From assembly GCF_910592395.1 (NCBI RefSeq), contig NC_088309.1, positions 13,950,599-14,014,598 of the forward strand: a stretch of DNA of 64,000 nucleotides. Reading direction: 5' to 3'. A program made the translations under genes and the position numbers. Positions 22,698 through 34,531 of the stretch are shown here, one piece after another. Numbering within the stretch: position 1 is the stretch's first letter; each line of letters starts with the position of its first letter. Source of the stretch: Lineus longissimus (Eukaryota; Nemertea; Pilidiophora; Heteronemertea; Lineidae). Under the pieces are notes generated by a model. It had not been told where the DNA came from and ran no database searches. It saw only the letters and a list, made by a program, of their open reading frames with translations.

Positions 22698-23445
22698 TCG
22701 ATCCAATCAAAAATATAAAGCCAAAGAACTACAAAGCAAACAATGTGTTCGATCCAATTAAGAATATAAAGCCAAAGAACTACAAAGCAAGCAACATCTT
22801 CGATCCAATCCAGAATATAAAGCAAAGGAACTACAAAGCAAGCAACATCTTCGATCCAATCCAGAATATAAAGCCAAAGAACTACAAAGGAAACAAAAGT
22901 TTCGATCCAATCCAGAATATAAAGCCAAGGAACTACAAAGGAAACAAAAGTTTCGATCCAATCCAGAGTATAACGCCAAGGAACTGCAAAGCAAACAGAC
23001 TGTTCGATCCAATCCAGAATATAATGCAAAAGAACTGCACAGGAAACAAGAAGTACGATCACATTTACATTACAAGACTATAGAAAAGAAAACACAACCA
23101 TCAAACAAACGAAACCTTCGTACTGATCTTAAATATAAAGCCAGATAACTTACTCATAAACAACAAGCTCGATCTAAGCCACAAAGACAAGTTCAAGAAA
23201 AAATGAACAAACAGAAAAGTCGTAATAATCCACACGTACACACTATTGAACAAAATAAAGATGTCTCGAGAAAAAGGAATCTAAGGTCTGATACTGAATT
23301 TCAACAAATTGAAAGAGACAGAAAAAAGTTGAAACGGACAACGAACAGCAACTATAAAGATCACCAAAAACTACTAAGTAAAGTACAGAAGCAAAGATCA
23401 AGAACTGATAATGATTACAAATCTAATCTAAAGAAAAAGCCCTAA
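22698..23445 (+). repeat. 51-bp coding tandem array of Helitron 2, right part, and following basic region
   Basis: Seven more 51-bp units (22698-23060) continue the array after the Harbinger insertion, with Y-K-A-K-E-L-Q-R-K-Q type repeats. A diverged Lys/Arg-rich region runs to about 23445. One stop lies in the first unit (TAA near 22760) and another near 23147. Confidence 0.8.
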
Positions 23446-23529
23446 AACAGAAAAAGTAACTATGGTTCCAACATTGATCACTGCATTAATAAGTTTCATC
23501 AAAAAATAAAGACTGGACCTATTTATGTT

Positions 23530-25198
23530 TGTTCTTGTTGCCATCAAATGTGGTTTAAAGATTCAGTCATAGATGTGAAAAACATACATGCATCACTTCA
23601 ACAACAAGATCTGTTCATGCAGTGCCTCACAGGATATACATCAGTTCAGAACAAAGAATGGATCTGTAGAACATGCAAACAATCAATAAGCAAAGGAAAA
23701 GTCCCAAAGTTATCTATAGAAAATAACACTGGGTTCAAAATAAAAGAAAAACCAGAGGATCTGAACTTGCATCAGTTGGAAGAAAGACTTGTGGCATTAC
23801 GCATCCCATTCATGCAAATGAGAGAACTCCCTGTTGGTGGACAAAAAATGGTTCGAGGAAATGTAGTTAATGTTCCCATTGATGTCTCGAAGACAATTAT
23901 GTCTCTACCAAGGAACTTATCCGACATTGACACTGTACCAGTAAAACTAAAAAGAAGACTACAGTACAAAACAAATGAATTCATTGAAAACATCAGACCC
24001 ACAAAAGTACTTAATGCTGTGAAGTGGTTAAAAGATAATAGCCCGTTTTACAAGGATGTCAACATCACTGACAATATGATATGGACACAATCTCTTCAAA
24101 AAGAACAGTCTCGAGACATGTTTCAATTTGTTGAGCAAAACAACACTGCACCTGTACCAAGCACATCACAACAATCCCTAACCCAAAGAAATATTGCTAC
24201 AGATAGTAACAATGCAAAATACAAGACCTATAACGATCCTAACAACTGCAACAATGATTCAGCTGGTGATCTTTATAGCAATGCCAGTGACGATAATGAT
24301 AGTAACTTTAATGAAGTCAATGAAACTGAAAGAACATCTGGAAATATGGACACCATGCTTGATTCTGTAGATACTCCTGAACCTATTGAATACATATTTG
24401 CGCCTGGTGAAGGACAAAAACCTTTGAATTTTTTCCATGACAGTAATGCTGAATACCTCTCATTTCCTACAATATTCTGTGGACAAGGCAGATCTGACAA
24501 TAAGCTAACAGTTCATTATAGTGATATTTGTAAATATGAATTGAGAAGTGTAGATCGCAGAGTAGCCCAAAATATTCCAAACATTTTCTTCAAACTCAAA
24601 AGACTCCAAATTAAACAAATATCGGATAAAGTAAAACTAGCCATCCATCGTTGCAAATCAAAAGGAGTTACTTACACAGCTAAACAAATGTTAGACAATA
24701 AAGTACGAAATGAAGTGGTTCGCCTCGATGAGGGCTATTACATTTTTAGGACAATTCGAAATTCTCCTCCATATCTTGAAAATAAAAAGAAAGAAGTCTT
24801 TGCAATGATTCGCCAACTAGGCATACCAACACTGTTCATGTCTTTATCAGCTGCTGATACCAGATGGACTCCACTTTTAAAGACACTCAGCATTATGATT
24901 GACAAGGTTGAGTACTCTGATGAGGAAATTGAACAATTCAACTGGCAAACTAGAACCAGGCTACTCAGTACAGATCCTGTGACTTCTGCCAGATATTTTG
25001 ATCATCGATTTCAACAATTCATGAAAATTGTTTTGAAAGGACCATATAATCCATTGGGTGTAAACACTGATAGTTTCTACCGAGTTGAATTTCAACAAAG
25101 AGGCAGTCCTCATGTGCATATGGCCCTTTGGATAAAAGATGTTCCCAAGTATGCATCCTCTTCCGAAGAAGAAGTTGTTCAATTCATTGACTCCATAA
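23530..25198 (+). pseudogene. Helitron 2 Cys-rich region and Rep (HUH), 3' part displaced
   Basis: Begins with zinc-ligand-like CSCCHQMWF and WICRTCKQSI (the DUF6570-like region seen in Helitron 1), then LVALRIPFMQMRELPVGGQ and VKLKRRLQYK. The Helitron-like N domain follows (VFAMIRQLGIPTLFMSLSAA), then the HUH motif FQQRGSPHVHMALWIKD. The frame is open up to VVQFIDSII, where the LINE is inserted. The rest of Rep resumes after the LINE near 28619. Confidence 0.85.
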
Positions 25199-28100
25199 TC
25201 ATACATACATACATACAAATAGCATTTATATAGCGCAAAATCCAATTAGAAAAATTGCTCAGCTGCGCTTAACAAAAACACTGTTCAAATAGTTTGGTTT
25301 TTAATCTTCTTTTGAACTCGCTGACGGTGGAGCTGTTGCGGGTGTTAGTGTCCAGCGAGTTCCATAATTTGCTGGCATAAACTGTAAAGCTTCTGCCACC
25401 AAATGTCTCAAGGCGATACCTGGGAGTCACCAACAACTCTTGGTTATCCGATCTCAGGGATCGCCCTGGGACATACGATGGCAGGATGTCCGAGATATAT
25501 GATGGAGCCATGTTGTTTTTGGCTTTGAACACCATGAGTAAAACCTTGAAATCGATACGATATGGTATCGGAAGCCAGTGGAGAGTTCTCAATACGGGTG
25601 TTATGTGCTCACGTAGTGGAGTCCTTGTAATTATTCTTGCTGCACGGCTCTGCACTAGTTGTAATTTGTGCAGGAGTTGCTCATTAACCCCAGCTAACAG
25701 ACTATTTCTGTAGTCCAAACGAGACATCACCAGTGAGTGCACTAGCTCTTTCGTTGCTGCAGTTGTAAGGAGCTTGCGAGCGCGACCAATATTGCGCAAG
25801 TGGTAAGTTGCAGATTTGACGATGTAGTTTATGTGTGATGCCATAGAAAGAGTTTGATCAAAATACACTCCGAGGTTCCGCACAGGGCCACTGGACGGAG
25901 TGACCTGGACGCCAGCGACTACAAGTGATTTAACGTTCAGTGAATCGATTACTCTCTGTGAGCCAAAGAGTTCGATCTCTGTTTTAGAAGGATTTCCTTT
26001 GAGCTTGTTAACAGTAAGCCAGTCATGAATATCAACGAGACAGATCTCGAGGTCGATGATCCTTGAAGCGGCCTGAGTGACAGGAAGTGCTACATACAAC
26101 TGATTGTCATCCGCGTATCCGTGCCTAGGGGTGCCAAAACCATCGATAAGGGGACCAAGTGGCAGGATGTAGACCAGGAAAAGGATGGGGCCTAATACTG
26201 ACCCCTGTGGTACGCCATAATTGAGTGTTTGAGGCGCTGATCTCTTTCCGCTGATACACACATGTTGCGTCCTCCCCGCCAGATATGAACGAAACCACTT
26301 TAGCGGGATACCGTCGATACCAAGGAGATTTTGTAGACGCGAGAGGAGAACTTCGTGGTCGACCGTGTCGAACGCGGCACTGAGATCTAGTAACACTAAT
26401 ACAGCTGCACCATGTTTATCAACCATGTTGCGAATATCGTTCTGGACCCTCAGTAATGCCGATTCAGTACTATGCTTAGCCTTGTAGGCTGATTGGAAGG
26501 CATCGTGAAGGTTGTGAGTGTCCATGTACGTATTCAACCGGGCTGCAATAACACGTTCAAGTACCTTCGACAAAAAGGATAAGTTGCTAACTGGTCGATA
26601 GTTTTGTAAGATTTCAGGATCGAGTGACGGCTTTTTTAGTAGGGGTGACACTAGAGCAATTTTCATCTGCTCGGGCACGTCACCACTTTTCATCGAAGAA
26701 TTGACAATGTCCCTTATCACCTCTACAACCTCGGGGAGCGTTGCTTTAATCATCCAGGTAGGAAGTGGATCCAACGGGCATGATTTCGTGGGCGATTTCT
26801 TCATAACACTGGAGAGTTCATCACAGGTGACAGGCTCAAAAACGGTAAACAAATGGTTCTTGGTGGCGAGTACTGCATTATCCACAACATCCTTGTCGAC
26901 GGTAGGTAACCCCGAGCGGATTTTCTTCACTTTGTCATGAAAGAAGTTGGCAAACTTGTCAGCCAGTTCCCTTTGGTCCGAGTGCTGTGGAAGTTTTACT
27001 TCACGACTAGTGTGGAGAATGTTCTGAAAGAGTTTTTGCCTCTCTCTCAGGTTACCGTCCGCCTCTTCAATCCGCCTGTTGAAGTAAGCGGATTTAGTGG
27101 AGTCGATCAACATGTTGAAGGTGTTACGTGCCTGCTGGTATATTTCCTTGTGTACAGTAAGCCCACTTTTTCTCCATAGTTTTTCAGCCTTCCTTTTCTT
27201 GGTCTTGGCTCCATGAACCTCAGGCGAGAACCATGGTTGCGATGGCCGGACAGTGACAGTCTTGGCTTTTTCCGGAGCGTGTTGGTCAAGGAGATCCCTT
27301 AGTCCAGTGTGGAACGCTGAGCACAGAGAGTCCAGGTCGGAGTCAGCTGCGGGCCACTCCATTTCGGAAATGTCCTTTGTCAGTGAATTCAGATCAATGT
27401 CCCGAAGTTTTCGCGTCATCACAGTGACACGCTTTGGGGATGGCTTTGGATGGGACACATTGACTACGACTAAGTTGTGATCTGAAATCATGTCCCCTTG
27501 CACCAGACTAGAAATGATGTCACTGTCACTGCGAGTTATCGCTACATCCAAGGTGTGAAGTGAACGATGAGTTGGAAAATCGATGTGTTGCACCAAGTCA
27601 AATGAATCGAGGAGTTCAAGAAAGCGTCGAGGCGCCGACTCACTTGGGACATCGAGATGAAAGTTGATATCCCCAGTTATGAGAAGATCACCATGACTCG
27701 TGGCAAAGCTCTGGAGAGTAGGAGTAAACTCCTCGAAGAATAACGGAATTGATAGTTTGTTCTTCGTTGATGGCGGTGGTCGGTACACGACAACTACTCT
27801 GAGACACTTGGCTCCTAGGGAAAACACTATTTCACAGGTTTCAAAACTAGTGGCACTCTGGGTCGAAGAGGAAGATGACACAACCATGTTGGACTTGTAG
27901 AGTACAGCGACTCCACCCCAGCCTTTGTTTCCTCTGCGGGGAACACTGAAGAGTTTATACCCTGATATGGCCAGGGCTTTGAGGAAATACTCATCTTTGG
28001 CCTTGGAAGTTACCCAGGTCTCAGTAAAAGTAAAAATGTCAATGTCAAATTCAATGATAATGTCATGAATCTAGTCCACTTTATTTCTGATGGATTGGGC

Positions 28101-28618
28101 ATTCAAAATGCCAACAGTGAGTCCTGATTTTGATCGGTTTCTCTTAATCCTCCCGGCTTTCATTCGAACACCAGCTCTCTTTCCCCTATGGGTTCGTTTC
28201 GTTGGTCTTGGAAGAATAACTCTCTTTGTTGCAAAGTCCAATGTTGTTATCCAGGATTGATCGGAAATGTGATTCCTGTTGGACATACTCCACAGATAAT
28301 CCCTTGAGTAGGTGGTTATATGCATGTCTGAAACTGGTGTGTACAATCCATATGCATTAGCACTGCTATACAAATGTGTGTACATACATGTACACAGCAA
28401 TGGCACCAGGGCCCACAGGAGAGTTGAAAAAGTTTTGGCCATCCGTGTATAATTCCAATGAAGTCCCACTCGATAGCAAAAGTGTTCAAAGTGCTCCATG
28501 GGCATTCATAAGAAGATTGAAACTGATGAAAAGGAAATCCAACACTATATGATTCGAAAAACAGTGATTTTGTTGGGAGCTGTTTTGGCAGGCAGCTACA
28601 AGCGCACACACCACATTC
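25198..28618 (-). mobile_element. CR1/L2-type LINE inserted antisense in Helitron 2
   Basis: On the minus strand a 5' endonuclease and reverse transcriptase lead into a short 3' UTR ending GCGCTATATAAATGCTATTT followed by (GTAT)n at 25201-25216. That tail is typical of CR1/L2-group elements. No ORF1 is present, so the 5' end is truncated or incomplete. The 5' border is set only by where Helitron homology resumes (about 28619). No clear target duplication was seen. Confidence 0.8.
25269..28505 (-). pseudogene. CR1/L2 endonuclease-reverse transcriptase, one in-frame stop
   Basis: One frame of 1079 codons from 28505 to 25269, broken only by a TAG at 28071-28073. Endonuclease motifs: LTVGILNAQSI, FTETWV just after the TAG, GGVAVLYKS, VVVVYRPPP, LLITGDINFH and MISDHNLVVV. 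Reverse transcriptase motifs: YRPVSNLSFLSKVLERV, AFQSAYKAKHSTESAL, VLLDLSAAFDTVDH (catalytic Asp), VPQGSVLGPILF and YADDNQLY (catalytic Asp pair). The C-terminal region is typical of CR1/L2 (LDYRNSLLAG, LHWLPIPYRIDFKVLL). Role: target-primed reverse transcription. Confidence 0.9.
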
Positions 28619-29809
28619 CAGTGTGTCTGCAAATGTTAAGGAATCTGATATGCCATTCCTCGCCCTGCAATATCACAAACATTCAAGGACATGCAGAAAA
28701 GGTAAATGCCCAATATGCAGATTTGGTTTCCCAATGCCACCAATGAAAAAAACAAGAGTTTTGGAACCACTAGATCCAGATACCAATGAACAACTGTTGA
28801 AAACATACAAGGAAAATTTCACAAAAATACAAAAAACTTTAAATGCAATGGGAGATTGCAAAGACATTGTTTGGACATTTGATGACTTTCTTCAAGAACT
28901 AGACATGTCGGAAGATGAATATATCAAGAATATTCAGTCGTCATTGAAATCCCCAAAAATATTCCTTAAAAGAGAACCGTCTGAAATTCGCATCAACCCA
29001 TACATGAAACATTTACTAAGCGCTTGGCAAGCTAACCATGACATTCAATTTATTCTTGATGGATATGCTGTAGCTGTAAGTCTCAAAAAGGGATGTCTAA
29101 TCTTCTTGATACTGCAGCTAAAGAAGCAAAAACTGACAAAATGGAATTGCAACAAGCAGTGCGTCACATGGGAAATAAATTCCTGAATGCTGTTGAAACA
29201 GGAGCACAAGAAGCAGCTTATCTTGTTCTACAAACACCACTAACACGCTGTTCAAGAGATGTTGTTTTCATAAACACAAATACACCTGAAGAACGCCCTT
29301 TCATATTGAAAGACCAGACAAGATTGGAAAAACTCCCACCCTCATCAACAAATATACAAACACAAAGTATGATATCTTACTATGCCTTCAGACCAGTTTG
29401 CCTCAAACAATACTGCCTGGCTGATTATGTTTCCTGCTTTACCATTAAATACCCAAAATCAGAAAACATTCCACAACCATTTCAAGACAATTTAGAAGAT
29501 GACCCATCATCTGACACTGACCATGATCCAAGTCCAATGAATGATCAAGATAATAATGATGATGACCACGATTTCACAGTACAACCATTCTATATCACAA
29601 AGAGTGAAATTAAAATCACAAAGAGAGCAAATCCAAAAGTTATCAGATATGTCAATTTCAACAAAGACCATGATTCTGAAGCATACTACAGAGAACGAAT
29701 TTTACTTTTTCACCCATGGATAAGATCTGAAAATAACCTTCTCGGACAATTCAAAACCCATGAGCAACACTACAAGTATCTAAAAACAGTTACAAATATC
29801 GAAGTATAA
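28619..29809 (+). pseudogene. Helitron 2 Rep C-terminal/linker region
   Basis: Resumes after the LINE with KHSRTCRKGKCPICRFGFP, the conserved 'CR(F/Y)(N/G)FP' block seen in Helitron 1 (CRYNFPKSP) and Helitron 3 (CRFNFPKPS). The frame changes near 29075, where sequence between FILDGYAVA and GMSNLLDTA is missing. The Rep tyrosine motif (YILSYISK in Helitron 1) should lie there, so the catalytic tyrosines appear deleted. Reading then continues in one frame through TRCSRDVVFINT to the TAA at 29807 and on into the helicase. Confidence 0.8.
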
Positions 29810-31371
29810 AGAAGACAATACGAACAATTCAATGAAGAACTGCAAGAAGCTACTGCCGAAGCTGAAAATGGAACTCTCATTGAACAGGATGAAGTTGATA
29901 ATACTATTCAAAGTACTGAATGTTTATTTTTTTATCTTGATCATTCTGACTCTCAAAAGAAATATGACATTGCTCAAGACCTAGGGATAACTGTAAGGCC
30001 TACAGATCAACAAGTTGAACTCATTAACAAAAGATTGCCCAATGAACAATACAAACACTTGCTAAGAACTCTAAATCACAAACAGCTAGAGATATTCACA
30101 CATGTCATACAAACAATGAAAACAAATCATGAACAACTCAACATGTTCATTACAGGAGGAGCTGGAGTAGGAAAATCTCAAGTAGTAGAAGCCTTGTATC
30201 AATTTCTACTGAGACATTTATGTTCTGAAGAAGGACAAAATCCAGAAGATGTCAGAATACAAATTGTAGCACCCAGTGGATTTGCAGCATACATTGTCCA
30301 AGGTTCAACAGTACACTCTGCATTTGCTGTCCAATACAAAAAGAATTACCGAACGGAATACAAACCCCTCACAACTGAGAAACGTAATACACTTCGCACA
30401 AACTACCGACATTTGAAAGTTCTCATCATTGACGAAATCTCTATGGTTGGCTGTGATATGTTTCTCTTCATCCACCAGAGATTACAAGAAATATTAGGTG
30501 TTCAAAAACCATTTGGAGGGGTTCATGTGATCACCATAGGAGATATGTATCAGCTCCAACCATGTTTCGACAATTATGTATTTGAAAATCCAAATGCACC
30601 AAATGCATTCTTGCAAAATCATTTGTGGCGAGACAACTTTACTGTATATGAACTTGATGAAATGATGAGACAGCAAGGACATGATCAATTTGCCAGCATC
30701 CTTAATAGACTACGAACAGGACAACAAACAAATGATGATATGTCAGTTCTAAAAACTCGTTCAATTTCAGTGAATGATCCAAATTACCCAAACAATGTAC
30801 CCCATATTTTCTTGACCAATAAATTAGTAAATGAACATAACAACAAAATGTTCCAAGAAGCAACCACTACAAAAGCCATCATACACGCACATGATGTCAT
30901 TATAACTGATTGCCCTGAAAAACAGAAGCAAATCATATCAAACAGTCTACAAACAGTCGACATGTACAATGATTCCGCAAATCTCCAGTGAACTCTAAAT
31001 ATTGCCATCTCTCTCACATACTCCACTACAATAAACACAGATATAGATGATGGTCTAGTCAATGGTACGTCTTGTATTGTCAAGCTAATGCAATATTATG
31101 ATAACCTACAAAATCCATCCATAATTTGGGTACAATTCGAAGAAACAAACATTTGACAAAAGCGACGGACATCTAATCGAGCACTATAATCAACAGAAAT
31201 CCAACCATCTTGGACACCTATATTTGCTGTAAAACGCCAATTTCCATGGGGAAAACATCATACAGTCTTGAGAACACAATTTCCCTTAAAACAAAGCAAT
31301 GCAAGAACTGTTCACTCATCACAAGGCGGAACATTCAAACAACTAGTCATCAACATGAACCCTATGCTTAA
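29810..31371 (+). pseudogene. Helitron 2 PIF1-type helicase
   Basis: Same frame as the preceding block. Motifs: FITGGAGVGKSQV (Walker A), LIIDEISMVGCD (Walker B), VHVITIGDMYQLQPC, YELDEMMRQQG, then after the TGA at 30989 the region DIDDGLVNGTSCIV and TVHSSQGGTFKQLVI (motif V). In-frame stops at 30989, near 31155 and near 31190. Interrupted after MNPMLK by the TTAA element at 31372. The last motif (HYVALSRVRSM) is found beyond it at 36153. Confidence 0.88.
31368..31371. repeat. Target-site duplication TTAA (left copy)
   Basis: TTAA at 31368-31371 and 36153-36156 flanks the element. Joining the Helitron across a single TTAA restores the helicase frame (ATG CTT AAA AGT ACA CCG). A five-base TTAAA reading is also possible. 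Confidence 0.8.
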
Positions 31372-31606
31372 AGGTCATATATCAAGGTTTGAAAACATGC
31401 TTGATACTCATGAAATATGTTGAGGGTTAAAAAAACAAGATCCCAGACATTAAAAAAATTCTAATAATAAAGTCATTATTTAGTTATTTCAATTTTCAAT
31501 TTTAAACTATTTGAATTTCCCACCACACACAACTTTAGATTAGTTCCACATGTGGCCGCTAGGGATTTTTTGATGACGTAGGTCAGGTCAGTCAGAACAA
31601 AGCAAG

Positions 31607-32653
31607 ATGGCTTCCGCATACAGTTCAGAGAGTGAGAGCAGTGAATTTGAGGATGTTTTGGTCGATACAGAAGGATATTTAAACGTTGAGCCATACATGT
31701 TCGAGCCATTAATATCACTAGATCATAATGAGAGTGATCATTCGGACGAAAGTGATGAGGAAGTGGAGGATGAACGCCCTGAACGTGCAGGCAACAGAAA
31801 ATGGCAAGTTTTGTTTACATTCTCACTCTGTTCTCTATGCACACAGCACTACATCATGACATGCATCCACTACTACTATACACAATTGGACTTTATCTGA
31901 TGCTCTGGCACTTCTTGGATGGCTTTGTATTGGTTCAATGGTTGTATGTATTTGAACAGTCTCTGAAGGACATTTGCCATCTGCCATGTCATGGACTCGG
32001 CCTCATCATCACTGAGACTGAGGGAAGCCAAGGAGGGCAACTGGCAACTGGTCTAGTGTTAATCATCATTTTTTGTAAATATGTAAACGTTTATCACTTC
32101 AGGTGTGACTGTGGAAACTGCACAGCTCAAATCACTGGAACAGAGTCGATGTGCTGCAGTGACTATTCCCCAGTTCTGGCCAAGAAGGAAAGTTATGAGC
32201 CAGATGGAGTTGCCTGCATAACTCTGCATCCCGGATTCGCAAGCAACTGCCTTGACCGATATGTCCTGGAAAGTGCCATGTATGAATTTATCCAAGATCA
32301 AGGGCCAATAGGAAATGATCAGCCAATGCACAAGTAAGTTGAAATAAGTAAAATAACAGAAACTTGTACATGTACACTTCCTATTTATTTACAAAACAGA
32401 AACAACTGCCTTCAGCACAAAGGATTCATGACCATACTACATTGTATGCATTATGTTTCATCTGAACTCAAATTTTCTCTCAAACTGTCTTTTCAGGTTA
32501 TGGAGATACCTTGCATACCGCAGATTTGTGCGCTGGTGCTGGCAACGTTTGGGCAAAAAGCAAAGACTTCCTCTTCCAGTCTGTGCTCGTGACAAGATTC
32601 GCTCTACCTGGCCCTCAGAGGAGTACACTGGCTTTCGTTATCCAAAGAGTTGA
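31607..32653 (+). CDS. P2RX7 C-terminal-domain-like protein, three exons
   Basis: Exons 31607-31803, 32103-32333 and 32497-32653 give 194 residues. Exon 1 is acidic (SESESSEFEDVLVDTEGY, DESDEEVEDERPE) and ends in the first two bases of a Trp codon. The first intron starts GCAAGT and ends cttcag (GC-AG). Exon 2: CDCGNC, SMCCSDY, CITLHPGFASNCLD and YVLESAMYEF. Exon 3: LWRYLAYRRFVRWCWQRLGKK, PVCARDKIR and EEYTGF. This order is that of the cytoplasmic 'ballast' domain of P2X7 receptors (P2RX7_C), which also occurs as many stand-alone proteins in invertebrates. There are no membrane segments, so it is not a receptor. Being inside a transposon it may be an element-encoded accessory protein or a captured gene. 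Confidence 0.82.
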
Positions 32654-32990
32654 GCGTCCGATTAAATCGAGTCTTCCGGCTATCCACGACCTCAAGTTTG
32701 GTTTGACGTTTCGTGTATTTCGTACAGACTGGCTTGGGTGTAGACTTGATGCGATCTTCTCTATTGGCCAATGCAGTGCTGTACGAGGGCATTTTCTCTC
32801 GAAGTCTCAATACCTCATTCAGTAGAAGTTGGATGTATTCTGAAAAGGAACGAATATTTTGATTTTTTTTTAACAATAAATATTTTGTATTTATAGGATG
32901 TCCTGTTTGTTTTTGGTGACACAAGATCATCTCCATGAAATACCTCTGGAAATGGAAATGGTGTTCACAGTCAAGTGGAACCTCTCTAAA

Positions 32991-33127
32991 GGGACCATCT
33001 CAAATTTGACTGATGCCAAAATAGAAGAACAGTGTTAGTCTCTCTGTGCACACTGAGCACCTAGAAAACTCCCCCCAGACAAACACTGTTCCTCTTTTTT
33101 TGCATCAGTAAATTTTGAGATGGTCCC
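32991..33127. mobile_element. Hairpin MITE
   Basis: Left 'gggaccatctcaaatttgac' pairs with right 'aaattttgagatggtccc', and pairing continues inward (ctgatgcc...gcatcag; gaacagtgtt...aacactgttc). 137 bp, no coding, no clear target duplication. Confidence 0.75.
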
Positions 33128-33375
33128 TAAGGACACCCATGGGACTGACAAGTGCTCTCCTTAATAGAGTACACTCCCACCGCAGTGGTATGTCCCGCCC
33201 CTGGTTTCATATACCGTGCCAACCACTGCTAGGCGAGAGTCTTTATCAGCGGCTAGGAAGACGACTGCAACAACACTACTTTGGCACTCTGCCAAGCAAT
33301 CGGATGTTGTCACCCTTTCTATATATGGCCATTTTCAAGGAGCATCCTCAACCTACATGTATGATATAGAAGTAC

Positions 33376-34531
33376 TTTTTAGCTCACCTCTTAGCAGAGG
33401 TGAGCTTATCCCATACCGTGGTGAATGTCGTCCGTCGTCCGTTAGCAGGGCACGTTTCATAACTGTTAGAGCTATTGAGTTGAAACTTAGTACACATGTA
33501 CCCTTATGTAATGACACCTTGGAGACCAAGTTTCGGTCCGATTCGTTTCATGGTTTGGCCACCAGGGGGCCAAACGTTAAAAATGAAAATATGCAATATC
33601 TCCCTTAATAGTAGTCGGGAAATTTTGAAAAAAATATGGTAGGTACTTCTAGCAAAGGTGCATCATATATCCTCCGGGTTTTTTGATTTGACCTCCTTTT
33701 CAAGGTCACAGAGGTCAAATGTTGTAAATTGGCCGTTTTTTTTATTTGACCTCCTTTTCAAGGTCACAGAGGTCAAATGGTGTAAATTGGCCGTTAGGAT
33801 GTAACGATGGCACGTTTCTAAACTGCAATGACTATTGATACCAAATTTGGTACACATTTACCCCTTAGTCAGGTGATCTCAGGGACCGAAGTTTGGTCCA
33901 ATATGATTCACCACTTGACCACCAGGGGGCAAAATCCAAAAAACCTTAAAAATGTGATTATTCCTTAACTTCTTGCCCGATTGCCACCAATTTGATATCA
34001 TGGGTACATCTAACCACCATACAGTATATGTCACACAGGTTTTTAATTTGACCTTCTTGTCAAGGTCACAGAGGTCAAATGGCGTAAATTCGCCGTCAGG
34101 CCGTAACTATGGCACGTTTCTTAACTGCAATGACTATTGATCACAAATTAAGTACACATGTACCCCTTGGTCAGGTTATCTCAGGTACCGAAGTTTGGTG
34201 CGATCTGATTTGCCGTTTGGCCTCCAGGGAGGGGGCCAAATCCTAAATTCTTCAAAATGCCTTTATTCCTAGTAATGACTTGCCCGATTGGCACTAATTT
34301 TATATCATAGGTACATCTAATTCTAACAACCATTCAATGTGTCACCCGGGTCGTCTTTGATTTGACCTACTTTTCAAGGTCACAGAGGTCGAATGTACTG
34401 TAAATTGGCCATTTTGGGGAAATTGTAATTGTTTGGACCTACATCAAACCTAACACTACATGACACAATACCATGCTCTTTATCCATCTTTCCTCCACAT
34501 GAGGTGAGCACAATGGCCCTGGCCATTTCAT
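33376..34531 (+). repeat. ~1.15-kb CACCT/AGGTGAG repeat family, copy 3
   Basis: Near-identical to copy 2 over its length, but the (GTC)n tract is short and one 'tttatttgacctccttttcaaggtcacagag' block is duplicated in tandem (around 33700 and 33760). Same ends as copy 2. It lies in an intron of the THAP gene. Confidence 0.9.

Noticed and set aside
22696-22706. tRNA B-box-like GGTTCGATCC in the 51-bp repeat
   Set aside because: No A box or cloverleaf around it; it is part of the coding repeat.
18430-23060. CRISPR-like array
   Set aside because: Units are contiguous with no spacers, encode protein, and the genome is animal.
31607-32653. A P2X7 receptor gene
   Set aside because: Only the C-terminal ballast-type domain is present; there are no transmembrane segments or ligand-binding ectodomain.
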